Shown here: one piece after another, positions 43,492 to 51,836 of the stretch | How positions within the stretch are numbered: the stretch's first letter is position 1 | How the letters are laid out: every line of letters begins with the position of its first letter | Assembly (NCBI RefSeq): GCF_000758725.1 | Contig: NZ_CP009428.1 | Span: 2,418,001-2,482,000, forward strand | Source of the DNA: Paenibacillus odorifer | GTDB lineage: Bacteria > Bacillota > Bacilli > Paenibacillales > Paenibacillaceae | Reading direction: 5' to 3' | DNA: 64,000 bases | Translations under genes and position numbers: made by a program | The notes under the pieces: generated by a model | What the model saw: the letters and a program-made list of their open reading frames with translations, nothing else | Database searches by the model: none | Told to the model about the DNA's origin: nothing

Positions 43492-43521
43492 TTGATGTCC
43501 CTTGATGTCCTTTTGATGTCC
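43492..43521. repeat. Three direct copies of TTGATGTCC
   Basis: Copies at 43492, 43502 and 43513, spaced 10-11 bp (one helical turn), lie 20 bp upstream of a TATAAT (43542-43547) that probably serves the MerR gene. Confidence 0.6.
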
Positions 43522-43574
43522 TCTGCTGCCTCTGAATTTGGTATAATGTAGGGGATTATAAGGGGGCGCTGATT

Positions 43575-43982
43575 ATGACAGAATACTTGCGAGGCCAAAT
43601 TGCTAAAATGGCGAATGTGAATATGGAGACGTTAAGGTATTATGAAGAGCTCGGATTAATTAGCACTCCCTTACGTTCAGAAGCTGGTTATCGTCTTTAT
43701 TCGGATGAGGTGCTTAGCCGACTTGTTTTTATACATAATGCTAAACTGTGTGGTTTCACTTTAAAGGAAATCAAGAAGGCACTCACTAAATCTGAAAGCA
43801 GCGGCATTAGCATAGATGATTTTGTAACTGTTGTGGATAAGAAAATGGATCGAGTTCGTGGCGAAATTGCAAAACAGGAAATAAAACTAACAGCCCTCGC
43901 AGATTTGAGAAAAAATTTGTTAGCCACAGATAAACATCCAGGCGTACAGTCCACGCTCGAAATCCTAAAAATGGATTCTTAA
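43575..43982 (+). CDS. MerR-family regulator
   Basis: A 135-residue regulator. The winged HTH is typical: GQIAKMANVNMETLRYYEELGLI, then RSEAGYRLYSDEVLSRLVFI, followed by the dimer coiled coil to the end. There are no metal-site cysteines in the C-terminus, so a metal sensor of the CueR/ZntR kind is unlikely. GGGGGCGCTGATT precedes the ATG. Its likely target is the promoter at 43984-44015, just ahead of the esterase gene. Confidence 0.92.
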   Translation: MTEYLRGQIAKMANVNMETLRYYEELGLISTPLRSEAGYRLYSDEVLSRLVFIHNAKLCGFTLKEIKKALTKSESSGISIDDFVTVVDKKMDRVRGEIAKQEIKLTALADLRKNLLATDKHPGVQSTLEILKMDS

Positions 43983-43983
43983 C

Positions 43984-44015
43984 TTGACCTTGTAGTCTCC
44001 TACAGACTTTACAAT
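43984..44015 (+). promoter_or_regulatory. MerR-type activator promoter with 20-bp spacer
   Basis: TTGACC and TACAAT are separated by 20 bp rather than 17. Within the spacer lies the dyad TGTAG-TCTC-CTACA (43991-44004). Overlong spacers with a central dyad are the hallmark of promoters switched on by MerR proteins. It leads to the gene at 44051. Confidence 0.8.
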
Positions 44016-44050
44016 CTGAGTTGAAAAGAATTGTAGGAGGGATTAACGAT

Positions 44051-44980
44051 ATGGAAAAGTCAAGTACAGAGCAGCTTGCAGCGATCAAAGATTATCTGCG
44101 ACAAAGCAAGCGATTGGATAGCAAGTCTATCGGGCAAATACGGCAGGAGATGGCCGCGACGGCTGCGAACATGCCCATTCCTACGGATGTTATCGTCGAA
44201 CGGGTCATGATTGGGCCCGTAAGTGGAGAGTGGATTATTCCTGTGAAATCTGCTCCACCCGCTGATGAAGTGATCCTTTATTTCCATGGTGGGGGTTTTA
44301 TTTCTGGGACTTGTGAATTTTATCGAGATTTGGTTACACGAATTGCAAAAGCTAGTGGTAAGAAAATCCTAATCATTGAGTATCGCTTGGCACCAGAATT
44401 TACTTATCCGGCTGCTAACGAAGATTGTATAGACGCTTATCTGTGGCTGCTCGCGAATGGATATTCTGCCGGGAATGTCGTGCTTGGAGGGGATTCTGTT
44501 GGAGCCAGCCTTGCGCTGATGACGTTGATTACTTTACGGGATGCGGGTGTGGAATTGCCGGCGGGTGCTTTTTTAATCTCGCCGCATACAGATCTCGTCC
44601 ATTTGGATGGTGAATCGTATCTGAGTCGAGCGGAGTTTGATCCAACAGGCAGCATAGAAGGAAATATACGAATAATTGATGTTTATCTAGGTGCTCGGAC
44701 AGAACTAGCTCCTATATTATCTCCCTTAAGGTTGGATTTGCAGGGATTACCTGATTTACTTGTTCAAGTAGGCGACCACGAGGTATTGTTAAGCGATGCA
44801 ACGAGGTTGTCTGAACGAGCACAAGCCGCGGATGTTCATGTAGAACTGGAAATATGGGAGAACATGTGGAGCGTCTTTCACTTTTTAGCTTATATGCTGC
44901 CAGAGGCGCAGGAAGCGATCGCGAATATCGGTAAGTTTGTTAGAACGAGGCTAGATCGAATTGAGGAAAAAAGCAGCTGA
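44051..44980 (+). CDS. Alpha/beta hydrolase, HSL-type esterase
   Basis: A 309-residue esterase. ATG 44051 follows TAGGAGGGATTAACGAT. The oxyanion motif is HGGG (residues 79-82), the nucleophile elbow GDSVG (S149), the acid probably D in QVGDHEVLL, and the His in VFHFLAY. It hydrolyses short-chain esters, probably in the cytosol. It is the presumed MerR target, so expression may respond to a toxic or ester-bearing compound. A terminator hairpin follows. Confidence 0.92.
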   Translation: MEKSSTEQLAAIKDYLRQSKRLDSKSIGQIRQEMAATAANMPIPTDVIVERVMIGPVSGEWIIPVKSAPPADEVILYFHGGGFISGTCEFYRDLVTRIAKASGKKILIIEYRLAPEFTYPAANEDCIDAYLWLLANGYSAGNVVLGGDSVGASLALMTLITLRDAGVELPAGAFLISPHTDLVHLDGESYLSRAEFDPTGSIEGNIRIIDVYLGARTELAPILSPLRLDLQGLPDLLVQVGDHEVLLSDATRLSERAQAADVHVELEIWENMWSVFHFLAYMLPEAQEAIANIGKFVRTRLDRIEEKSS

Positions 44981-44989
44981 TATTACCCG

Positions 44990-45017
44990 CCTTCTTGAGA
45001 GATCAAGGAGGTTTTTT
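44990..45017 (+). terminator. Rho-independent terminator
   Basis: CCTTCTTGA / TCAAGGAGG around GAGA, followed by six T. Confidence 0.9.
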
Positions 45018-45076
45018 GGCGAAATCGTTAGGTTCGCAGAAGGTGGATTGCTAGATGCTGGGCTTCTTCATCGTAA

Positions 45077-45253
45077 CGGACCGTATTGCAGCTACTTGCT
45101 CAATTTAGCGTGTTTGGCTAACTTTTCGGACTGCATAGCTCTTATTTGCACATTAGAACGCCAAAAAGGAGGGGATTTGGGAGAATAGCTGCATTGGAGT
45201 CCGATAGCATGATGAATTACGGTGATTTTTGAAAATAAGGGCTCCTCAGTCCG
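45077..45253. repeat. Diverged relative of the nested palindromic repeat
   Basis: CGGACCGTATTGCAGCTA (45077) pairs with TAGCTGCATTGGAGTCCG (ending 45203), and CGGACTGCATAGCTCTTATT (45127) pairs with AATAAGGGCTCCTCAGTCCG (ending 45253). Same CGGAC...GTCCG ends and TGCAGCTA words as the field at 32.3 kb, but overall diverged. The rest of the gap 45018-45345 holds nothing else I can support. Confidence 0.7.
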
Positions 45254-45345
45254 AATTCATGTAGAACAGGGGCTACGGAGAATTAGAAACCAAACTGGGG
45301 CCTTAGTTTAATAATTGGGCGCGAGTATATACTGATAATGATTTA

Positions 45346-45378
45346 ACGAATGACAAACTGGTAATATTGTCAGTTCGT
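45346..45378. promoter_or_regulatory. Inverted repeat upstream of the TetR gene
   Basis: TGACAA (45351) and TTGTCA (45367) are exact complements 10 bp apart, extended by ACGAA and GTTCGT. Position, 60 bp upstream of the TetR start, suits an autoregulatory operator. Confidence 0.5.
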
Positions 45379-45435
45379 TTTTGAACATGATATGCTATGA
45401 TAATTACCACCAGAGATAGAGCGAGGGGAATACAT

Positions 45436-46026
45436 ATGTCGAATGATCTTCCATTATCAAAAGAGAACATTTTGGATGCGGCTGAACAAGTGCTCCGGCG
45501 TTTTGGCCCGGACAAGACTTCTGTTGTTGATGTAGCGAAGGTGCTTAAAGTAAGTCATGGTACGCTTTATAGACATTTTTCCAGTAAATCTGCTTTGCGA
45601 GAAGCAGTAACCGAAAGATGGTTGCAGCATAATATTTCAGAGCCTTTAAAGAATATTTCAGAGCATTTTGATGGGCATGCCAAAGAGCAGCTCCGATTAT
45701 GGATGGATACGTTGATTCGTAGTAAACGCACCTATGCTGTGGATGATGCCGAAATGTTTGCTATGTATGCAGCTGTAACTTTAGAAGCGGTGGATATGAT
45801 TACCCTACACGTAGATCAATTAATTGGGCAAATCGCAGGCATTATTGAAAAAGGCATACAATCCAAAGAGTATAGAGTGGTGGAACCAATGGTAACGGCT
45901 AGAGCAATTTTTAATGCTACTTCGCGGTATCATCATCCAGCACATGCTATAGAGTGGCAGTCGGCTACGATTGATCAGGATTTCGCCTTTGTTTGGGATT
46001 TGCTCCTTTCCGGGATTTCTTTGTAG
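45436..46026 (+). CDS. TetR-family transcriptional regulator
   Basis: A 196-residue regulator. ATG 45436 follows GAGGGGAATACAT. The HTH is textbook: KENILDAAEQVLRRFGPDKTSVVDVAKVLKVSHGTLYRHFSSKSALREAV. The C-terminal domain resembles TetR_C YbiH/AcrR-like helices. The target could be itself or the SDR at 46593 beyond the tandem repeat; neither is established. Confidence 0.92.
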   Translation: MSNDLPLSKENILDAAEQVLRRFGPDKTSVVDVAKVLKVSHGTLYRHFSSKSALREAVTERWLQHNISEPLKNISEHFDGHAKEQLRLWMDTLIRSKRTYAVDDAEMFAMYAAVTLEAVDMITLHVDQLIGQIAGIIEKGIQSKEYRVVEPMVTARAIFNATSRYHHPAHAIEWQSATIDQDFAFVWDLLLSGISL

Positions 46027-46037
46027 CATCTAATTAA

Positions 46038-46066
46038 AACCTTCTGATGTTCAGGAGGTTTTTTTG
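46038..46066 (+). terminator. Rho-independent terminator
   Basis: AACCTTCTGA / TCAGGAGGTT around TGT, followed by seven T. Confidence 0.9.
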
Positions 46067-46077
46067 TGTCTTAAAGG

Positions 46078-46472
46078 GGTATAAATCCCGTAGATTAGTC
46101 TGAATCGAGCGACTTGCAGCGAATGAGCGGTATAAATCCCGTAGATTAGTCTGAATCGAGCGACTAGCAGCAGATGAACGGTATAAATCCCGTAGATTAG
46201 GCTGAATCGAGCGACTAGCAGCAGATGAACGGTATAAATCCCGTAGATTAGTCTGAATCGAGCGACTAGCAGCAGATGAACGGTATAAATCCCGTAGATT
46301 AGGCTGAATTGAGCGACTAGCAGCAGATGAACGGTATAAATCCCGTAGATTAGTCTGAATCGAGCGACTTGCAGCGAATGAACGGTATAAATCCCGTAGA
46401 TTAGGCTGAATCGAGCGACTTGCAGCAGATGAACGGTATAAATCCCGTAGATTAGGCTGAATCGAGCGACTG
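46078..46472. repeat. 51-bp tandem repeat, eight copies
   Basis: Units begin at 46078, 46129, 46180, 46231, 46282, 46333, 46384 and 46435, exactly 51 bp apart; the last is cut after 38 bp. All start GGTATAAATCCCGTAGATTA. Variation is confined to GTCTG versus GGCTG, ACTTG versus ACTAG, and GCGAATG versus GCAGATG. There are no spacers, so this is not CRISPR. The period is a multiple of three, which keeps a minus-strand frame open artificially. Confidence 0.97.
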
Positions 46473-46535
46473 TTGCAAAATATGTGAAAAGCGAATTAGA
46501 ATGACAAATATTAAAAAATGTCACTTGTAATTTGT

Positions 46536-46547
46536 AATCGATCGATT
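46536..46547. promoter_or_regulatory. 12-bp palindrome upstream of the SDR gene
   Basis: AATCGATCGATT is a perfect palindrome 46 bp before the SDR start, flanked by TTGTAATTTGT and TATAATC. It could be an operator next to a -10 (TATAAT at 46548). Confidence 0.4.
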
Positions 46548-46592
46548 TATAATCAGACCAACAAGAAGGACAAAGTAATAGGAGGAATAAAT

Positions 46593-47336
46593 ATGAACCA
46601 CAATTTAGCTGGAAAAGTAGCATTAGTAACAGGTGCATCGAGAGGCATGGGCCGGGAGATTGCGGAGAACTTGGCACAACAAGGTGTGAAGGTGGTCGTT
46701 AACTATTCGAGTAACCCCGGCAAAGCCGAGGAAGTCGTAACCGGTATTAAGCAAAAGGGTGGAGAGGCCGTCGCTATTCGGGCAGACATCAGCCAGGTGG
46801 CAGAACTTGAACAGTTATTCCAAACCACACTAGAAGCCTATGGACAACTCGACATTCTCGTCAATAACGCTGGTATTATGATCACGAAGCCGATTCTAAA
46901 TATGACAGAAGAGGATTTCGACAAGCAGTTTGCGATTAATGTGAAAGGCACCTTTTTTGCTTGCCAGCAAGCAGCTAAATATATGAATGATAACGGACGG
47001 ATTATCAATTTTTCAACTTCCGTTACGGGTCAAATGTTCCCGACCTACAGCGTCTATGCAGGAACTAAGGGAGCAGTGGAACAAATCACTCGTCAGCTGG
47101 CCAAAGAATTTGGACGAAAAGGAATCACTATCAATGCTGTTTCACCGGGACCTGTGAATACGGAGTTATTTACCGTAGGGAAATCAGCGGAAGAGATTGC
47201 AACCGTGGGAAATATGAATTCCTTTGGACGTTTAGGCGAGCCTGAGGATATCTCAAACATTGTGTTGTTCTTAGCCAGCAAGGAATCACAGTGGGTTACA
47301 GGGCAAACGATCCGTGTGAATGGTGGATTTATTTAA
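46593..47336 (+). CDS. SDR-family oxidoreductase
   Basis: A 247-residue classical SDR. ATG 46593 follows ATAGGAGGAATAA. Cofactor motif TGASRGMG, NNAG in ILVNNAGIM, active-site Ser in INFSTSVTG, YxxxK as YAGTKGAVEQ, and a normal C-terminal FLASKESQWVTGQTIRVNGG. Substrate unknown. It is only about 60 percent like, and clearly distinct from, the SDR at 6954. The tandem repeats lie directly upstream. Confidence 0.92.
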   Translation: MNHNLAGKVALVTGASRGMGREIAENLAQQGVKVVVNYSSNPGKAEEVVTGIKQKGGEAVAIRADISQVAELEQLFQTTLEAYGQLDILVNNAGIMITKPILNMTEEDFDKQFAINVKGTFFACQQAAKYMNDNGRIINFSTSVTGQMFPTYSVYAGTKGAVEQITRQLAKEFGRKGITINAVSPGPVNTELFTVGKSAEEIATVGNMNSFGRLGEPEDISNIVLFLASKESQWVTGQTIRVNGGFI

Positions 47337-47418
47337 GCTGGTGGCTAAAGGGATCTTTTTAATAGCTGAATGTGGTCAATCCTTCTAATATGAATGTAAA
47401 TAAAAGGAGGAGTGAACC

Positions 47419-48504
47419 ATGACGCAGATCATCTGCTCACCAACTAAATATATACAAGGACATGGTGAAATTCGTAAGCTGGGAGATTATTGTTCGCAGC
47501 TTGGAGCGACAAGAGCTTATGCCATTATTGATCCTTATATTTTCTCTGTGTACAAAAAAGAGATCACATACAGTTTTGAAATGAACGAAATGCCACTAGT
47601 GATGACTGAATTCAAGGGCGAGTGCAGCAGTAATCAGGTTAATGAGATAGTTGCAGCACTTGGCTTGAAGGATGCGGAAGTCATTATAGGGATTGGTGGC
47701 GGCAAGACCCTGGATACGGCAAAAGCAGTAAGCCACATGAGTAACCTCCCGGTAGTTATTGTACCCACAGTGGCTTCAACGGATGCACCTTGCAGCGCTT
47801 TATCAGTGTTGTATACGGATGAAGGAGACTTTGACTGTTATCTTCCATTAAAAAGAAATCCCGATCTGGTTATCGTAGACGTCGATATCATTGCCAAAGC
47901 TCCTGCAAGATTGCTTGTTGCTGGAATGGGTGACGCGTTGTCTACTTTTTATGAAGCAAGAGCTTGCCGAGAATCTGGGGCTATTACCCATGCAGGTGGG
48001 ACTAGCACAATTGCAGCCCTTTCATTAGCTCGTGCCTGTCTGGATACCCTTCTAGCAGAGGGTGAAACGGCATTAAAAGATGTTAAGCAAGGCATTACCT
48101 CTCCTGCGGTGGAACACATTATTGAAGCCAATATTTACTTAAGTGGCATTGGGTTTGAAAGCGGCGGACTTGCTGCGGCGCATGCGATTCATAATGGATT
48201 GACGCTGCATGAGGAATGCAGGAATACTCTTCATGGTGAAAAGGTTGCTTTTGCTACGATCGTTCAGCTTGTACTGGAGAAAACACCATATGAAGAGATT
48301 GATCAGGTGATTGATTTCTGCAAAAAAATCGGCCTTCCCGTTACTCTCAAAGATCTTGGGATTACCAATAAGGATATCGATCAGTTGATGACTGTAGCTG
48401 AAGCTAGCTGTTCTAAGGATAGCCCCATCTGGAATATGCCAATTGAAATTCAAGCACTGGATGTGCTGGAAGCTATTCTTGCCGCAGACGCACGGGGACA
48501 ATAG
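47419..48504 (+). CDS. gldA: Glycerol dehydrogenase
   Basis: A 361-residue iron/zinc-type alcohol dehydrogenase of the GldA branch, which oxidises glycerol to dihydroxyacetone with NAD. It begins ICSPTKYIQGHGEIRKLGDY, has the NAD loop GIGGGKTLDTAKA, the segment VPTVASTDAPCSALSVLYTDEG, and metal-site histidines in AAAHAIHNG and NTLHGEKVAF. AAAAGGAGGAGTGAACC is the ribosome binding site. Monocistronic as far as seen. Confidence 0.93.
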   Translation: MTQIICSPTKYIQGHGEIRKLGDYCSQLGATRAYAIIDPYIFSVYKKEITYSFEMNEMPLVMTEFKGECSSNQVNEIVAALGLKDAEVIIGIGGGKTLDTAKAVSHMSNLPVVIVPTVASTDAPCSALSVLYTDEGDFDCYLPLKRNPDLVIVDVDIIAKAPARLLVAGMGDALSTFYEARACRESGAITHAGGTSTIAALSLARACLDTLLAEGETALKDVKQGITSPAVEHIIEANIYLSGIGFESGGLAAAHAIHNGLTLHEECRNTLHGEKVAFATIVQLVLEKTPYEEIDQVIDFCKKIGLPVTLKDLGITNKDIDQLMTVAEASCSKDSPIWNMPIEIQALDVLEAILAADARGQ

Positions 48505-48609
48505 AAAAAACTCGACTGTAAATTATTGCGAACCTTCCTCGTACATATTTAACCTTCGTGAACCAAACAATGAGAACAATTGTTTAAGACGAAGGAGGCG
48601 TTCCTCTTG

Positions 48610-49476
48610 ATGAAGGACAGTCGAAGTTTCAAACGTTATTTACTGATTTGGATTGCTGTTGCTGCTCTAATGGTTACTTTAATCGGTTCCGTGGTACCGT
48701 CTGTTTCAGCTGCCGAGTCCAGAGACAACCCTACAAACACACCAAGTGAAGAGAAGGCATCTCGACGTAATAAGGTCGTAATTATTATTGACGATTTCGG
48801 CAATGACATGAAGGGGACGGATGAAATGTTTTCACTGCCGATTAAGCTTACGGTGGCGGTCATGCCCTTTTTGCCTACATCTGTGAAGGATGCCACACGC
48901 GCGCATGAACGCGGAGATGATGTTCTTCTCCACTTACCGATGGAGCCGCGCCAAGGTAATCCTAAATGGCTTGGACCAGGAGCTGTACTGGCCAAGATGT
49001 CTGATGAGGAAGTCCGTCAAAAAGTAGAGGCAGCACTCGATAATGTGCCTTATGCTATCGGCATAAATAACCACATGGGCTCTAAGATTACCGGGGACGA
49101 ACGGATTATGGGTGTGATCTTATCCGTGTGCAAAGAGCGGGGATTGTTTTTTGTGGACAGTAAAACCAACTACCGTTCTGTTGCTGGCAATATGGCTTAT
49201 CGAATGGGGCTGCCGCGTGTAGAGAATCATATCTTTTTGGATGATACACACACAGCCAATCATGTCCTGAAACAAATGGGCCTCGTAAATAACCTGGCGA
49301 AGGATCAACGATTCTGCGTAACCATTGGTCATGTTGGTGTATATGGAAAAGAAACCGCCGCAGGCATCCGCAGCGGTGTTGAGCAAATAAAAGATGATGT
49401 TGAATTTATAGGCATTTCTGATCTAGTCAAAAACGAAATGAACTGGAACTTCGAATCCTACACTTCCATAAGATAA
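48610..49476 (+). CDS. Divergent polysaccharide deacetylase, secreted (YibQ-like)
   Basis: About 288 residues from ATG 48610; TTG 48607 is equally well placed after AAGGAGGCG. A signal peptide or anchor helix (YLLIWIAVAALMVTLIGSVVPSVSA) is followed by a low-complexity linker and the deacetylase domain: VVIIIDDFGNDM, LTVAVMPFLP, LLHLPMEP, INNHMGSKIT and GHVGVYG. It belongs to the divergent family (DUF610), thought to act on cell-wall glycans. The 3' end overlaps the convergent amidase gene by 19 bp. Confidence 0.9.
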   Translation: MKDSRSFKRYLLIWIAVAALMVTLIGSVVPSVSAAESRDNPTNTPSEEKASRRNKVVIIIDDFGNDMKGTDEMFSLPIKLTVAVMPFLPTSVKDATRAHERGDDVLLHLPMEPRQGNPKWLGPGAVLAKMSDEEVRQKVEAALDNVPYAIGINNHMGSKITGDERIMGVILSVCKERGLFFVDSKTNYRSVAGNMAYRMGLPRVENHIFLDDTHTANHVLKQMGLVNNLAKDQRFCVTIGHVGVYGKETAAGIRSGVEQIKDDVEFIGISDLVKNEMNWNFESYTSIR

Positions 49477-50228
49477 GCTACTATGCCGCCAGCAATCGCT
49501 TCTGCAATTTCTTGTTGCCCTTTAGGGGTGCATAGCTTTTCGCGATCTGTCGGACTGCTTACAAAACCCGCCTCAACAATTACAGTTGTGGCGGTTATTT
49601 TGTTGAGTAAATAAAAGGGCTTACCCGGTCTTGTCTCAGCACGGATATTATAGAGACTGTTTAATTGTTGCTGAATGGTCTGGGCAAGGATAAAGCTGCG
49701 GCCTTCTTGGCGATATAATACAAGCGGACCATGTTTGGAAGGAGAAGGTGCCCAGTTAACATGGATGCTGACCACTACGGTAGCTGGTAATGTCTCAGCC
49801 AGTTCTTTACGCTGGGCAAGATCGCGCAGATGTCGGGATTTACTGCGCAGCCAGCGGTTCTCATCACTTGGGGCATAATCTCCATTACGATTTAAGGCAA
49901 CATCAAATCCATCGCTGCGCAGCAGCAGAAATAATCGGCGTGAGATATCTAATGTAATATCCTTCTCAAGAATATTTCCGTAGGAAGTTCCTCCGTCGAT
50001 CCCCCCATGTCCTGCATCAATTAAGATCATACGGTGGCCGTGGCTTAAGAGATGCTGACGTTCATCATTCACTACGGGTTTGGATGGAGTTGCAGAAGCA
50101 TATGCACTCCCCACAAACAGCATTAGAAGTCCAACTGTAGTTAAAGTAATACGTAAGCCGCATATTGCAGCTGCTGTCTTGGAATAAGCTTTATTTCTCC
50201 CATTGTTCAAATGAACTCCTCCTTGCAT
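49458..50228 (-). CDS. N-acetylmuramoyl-L-alanine amidase (Amidase_3, CwlD-like)
   Basis: A 256-residue exported zinc amidase. A hydrophobic signal (LTTVGLLMLFVGSAYASA) leads to the domain: ILIDAGHGGIDGGTSYGNILEKDI with zinc His and Glu, then VVVSIHVNWAPSPS with the second His, and TTVIVEAGFVSSPTDREKL with the catalytic Glu. Length and layout match CwlD, which makes muramic-delta-lactam in spore cortex; this assignment is probable rather than sure. The upstream leader has AAGGAGGAGTTC. Confidence 0.88.
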   Translation of the reverse strand: MQGGVHLNNGRNKAYSKTAAAICGLRITLTTVGLLMLFVGSAYASATPSKPVVNDERQHLLSHGHRMILIDAGHGGIDGGTSYGNILEKDITLDISRRLFLLLRSDGFDVALNRNGDYAPSDENRWLRSKSRHLRDLAQRKELAETLPATVVVSIHVNWAPSPSKHGPLVLYRQEGRSFILAQTIQQQLNSLYNIRAETRPGKPFYLLNKITATTVIVEAGFVSSPTDREKLCTPKGQQEIAEAIAGGIVAYLMEV

Positions 50229-50393
50229 GTGAATAACCTCGTGCCCTAGATTCTTTGTTAGATTGTGCTTTAATAGGTAAACCTATTCGAACAATCCGGG
50301 ACAAGAGTTTAGATATATGCTCGCTGGTGCACACTAAGAGCATGGAACGACGCTGGTTATCTTAATTCACTTATAATGTAGGAGGTGTTACAA

Positions 50394-50582
50394 ATGGCTT
50401 CCGGCGGCGATGAGCTTGTAAAGTATATCACTGAGAAGGTAGTTGTTTATATCGAGGATCCGCGTGCCATTCATGCTCGAAGAGCGGCTACTAAGCAGCC
50501 GTGGTCACAGAAATGGTTCGGTATGCTTCCGCTTGGTTGGTCGATCTGGCGAAGCAAATGGAGCCACAGTGATAAGGATTGA
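50394..50582 (+). CDS. yqzE: YqzE-family small protein
   Basis: A 62-residue protein with ATG 50394 after GGAGGTGTTACAA. The N-terminal DELVKYITEKVVVYIEDP and the C-terminal WFGMLPLGWSIW are the two conserved blocks of the YqzE family, which in Bacillus lies near the comG genes. The C-terminus may be a short membrane segment. Function unknown. A shared hairpin follows. Confidence 0.8.
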   Translation: MASGGDELVKYITEKVVVYIEDPRAIHARRAATKQPWSQKWFGMLPLGWSIWRSKWSHSDKD

Positions 50583-50600
50583 ATATCACAAATAACAAAT

Positions 50601-50653
50601 AACAAATAACCTTCCAGTGCCTAATCGAGGGTGGCAGCGGAAGGTTATTTGTT
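50601..50653. terminator. Bidirectional terminator
   Basis: AACAAATAACCTTCC / GGAAGGTTATTTGTT, an uninterrupted 15-bp stem with an inner GCC/GGC pair. It serves yqzE and the convergent secreted-protein gene. Confidence 0.85.
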
Positions 50654-50657
50654 ATGT

Positions 50658-51680
50658 TTATTTATAGATATTTTTGTCGGGCAGCTTGTGCAGTGTTCCG
50701 ATAGCCTGCAAGGCAGTGAGTGGCAAATACCGTCTTCCTTCTGGCCCTGATGCTGCGTAAATGGTAGGCATGTTGTTTATTGCTTGTGTTTTATTCGAAG
50801 CAGGCAACCAGTTTTGATAACCTGTAATCATAAAAGGGGCCCCTACGATATCATTTCGACCAGCGGCTTGATAAGCGATACTTTCCTTGGGACGAATCAG
50901 TGCGGCGATATTGTCACCGCCTACAGCAAGCAGTTTTGGGGAGGTCAACCACATGATATCTTTATAAGGATCATCTGTTCCCCCGCTTTGATAGGCAGAA
51001 AGCGGCGACAGGTCAGTAGTTAAGTTAGTGATTACATCCGTTTCTGTCTGCTGCCCTTTAAGCACTTCTTCCGCTTTACTGAGCGTCCATGGTAAAACTT
51101 GGGGTACGGAAGCATTGATAAAAATCGTCTTATCGTCAATGGAGATTTTCCATACGGGTAGAAGTGGTGCATATAAGGCTGTAAGTTTTATTTTGCCTGT
51201 AAAAGATGAAGGTATAAGTCCTTCCTGCACCAAAAATTGGCGCAGTTCTAATAAACTATAGGGGAGACCGTAAGTGCCAGCTCCATATTCGCTAAGCATA
51301 TAACCACCTTGATCCGTAGCCGAAATGATCATGTAACCGATCCGCTGTTCACCTTTCATAACGTTGACAAGCCAGCTATGAGTACCTGGACCCAGAGGAT
51401 AATATTCTATTCCTGCGTCCTTCCAGGCTGTAAATGGAGCTTCTGCTGCGAGCTTGTTCAGTGTACTCTTGGCAAATTCTTGGACCGTACCGGGTGAAGG
51501 TAAGGTATCCATCTGCAGTACAGGTATCAAATCCTGTGTGACTGAATCAACTACACTTACTCTGGAAGCGGCAAGCGCAGAAGAGGAACCGGAGCTCGTT
51601 GCGATGAGTCCGATGCATAGAAGCAGGAGGAAGCAGCTTTGACCTGCAAGAAGCAGCCTCCGCCGTATACTTATTTTCAT
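50658..51680 (-). CDS. Secreted or membrane-anchored protein, unknown
   Basis: 340 residues from ATG 51680, after AAAGGTGAA. The N-terminus is basic then hydrophobic (LLLAGQSCFLLLLCIGLIATSSG), a signal peptide or anchor. The mature part shows GTHSWLVNVMKGEQRIGYMIIS and ALYAPLLPVWKISIDDKTIFINA, a beta-rich pattern with no family I can name. It lies downstream of the helicase/YqhG pair on the same strand but 156 bp away. Not enough is visible to propose a role. Confidence 0.75.
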   Translation of the reverse strand: MKISIRRRLLLAGQSCFLLLLCIGLIATSSGSSSALAASRVSVVDSVTQDLIPVLQMDTLPSPGTVQEFAKSTLNKLAAEAPFTAWKDAGIEYYPLGPGTHSWLVNVMKGEQRIGYMIISATDQGGYMLSEYGAGTYGLPYSLLELRQFLVQEGLIPSSFTGKIKLTALYAPLLPVWKISIDDKTIFINASVPQVLPWTLSKAEEVLKGQQTETDVITNLTTDLSPLSAYQSGGTDDPYKDIMWLTSPKLLAVGGDNIAALIRPKESIAYQAAGRNDIVGAPFMITGYQNWLPASNKTQAINNMPTIYAASGPEGRRYLPLTALQAIGTLHKLPDKNIYK

Positions 51681-51836
51681 GGCGTCGTTCACCTTTCTTT
51701 GTTATGAAATATCAGAAAGTATAAGCTTCCTTTTTATTGTAGAGGACAAGCTATAAAAAGGCTGTTGCTTGCTGTCGCGCCGGAAGGCGGAAGTTCTCTT
51801 GTTTTTTTGCCTGCTTTTAGCGAGTAGGGTCGCATT

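Noticed and set aside
46078..46472. CRISPR array
   Set aside because: Repeats abut one another with no spacers, and no cas gene is near.
46051..46677. Minus-strand frame coding a repetitive 17-residue motif
   Set aside because: It exists because the 51-bp repeat is a multiple of three; it has no ribosome binding site and overlaps the real SDR gene start.
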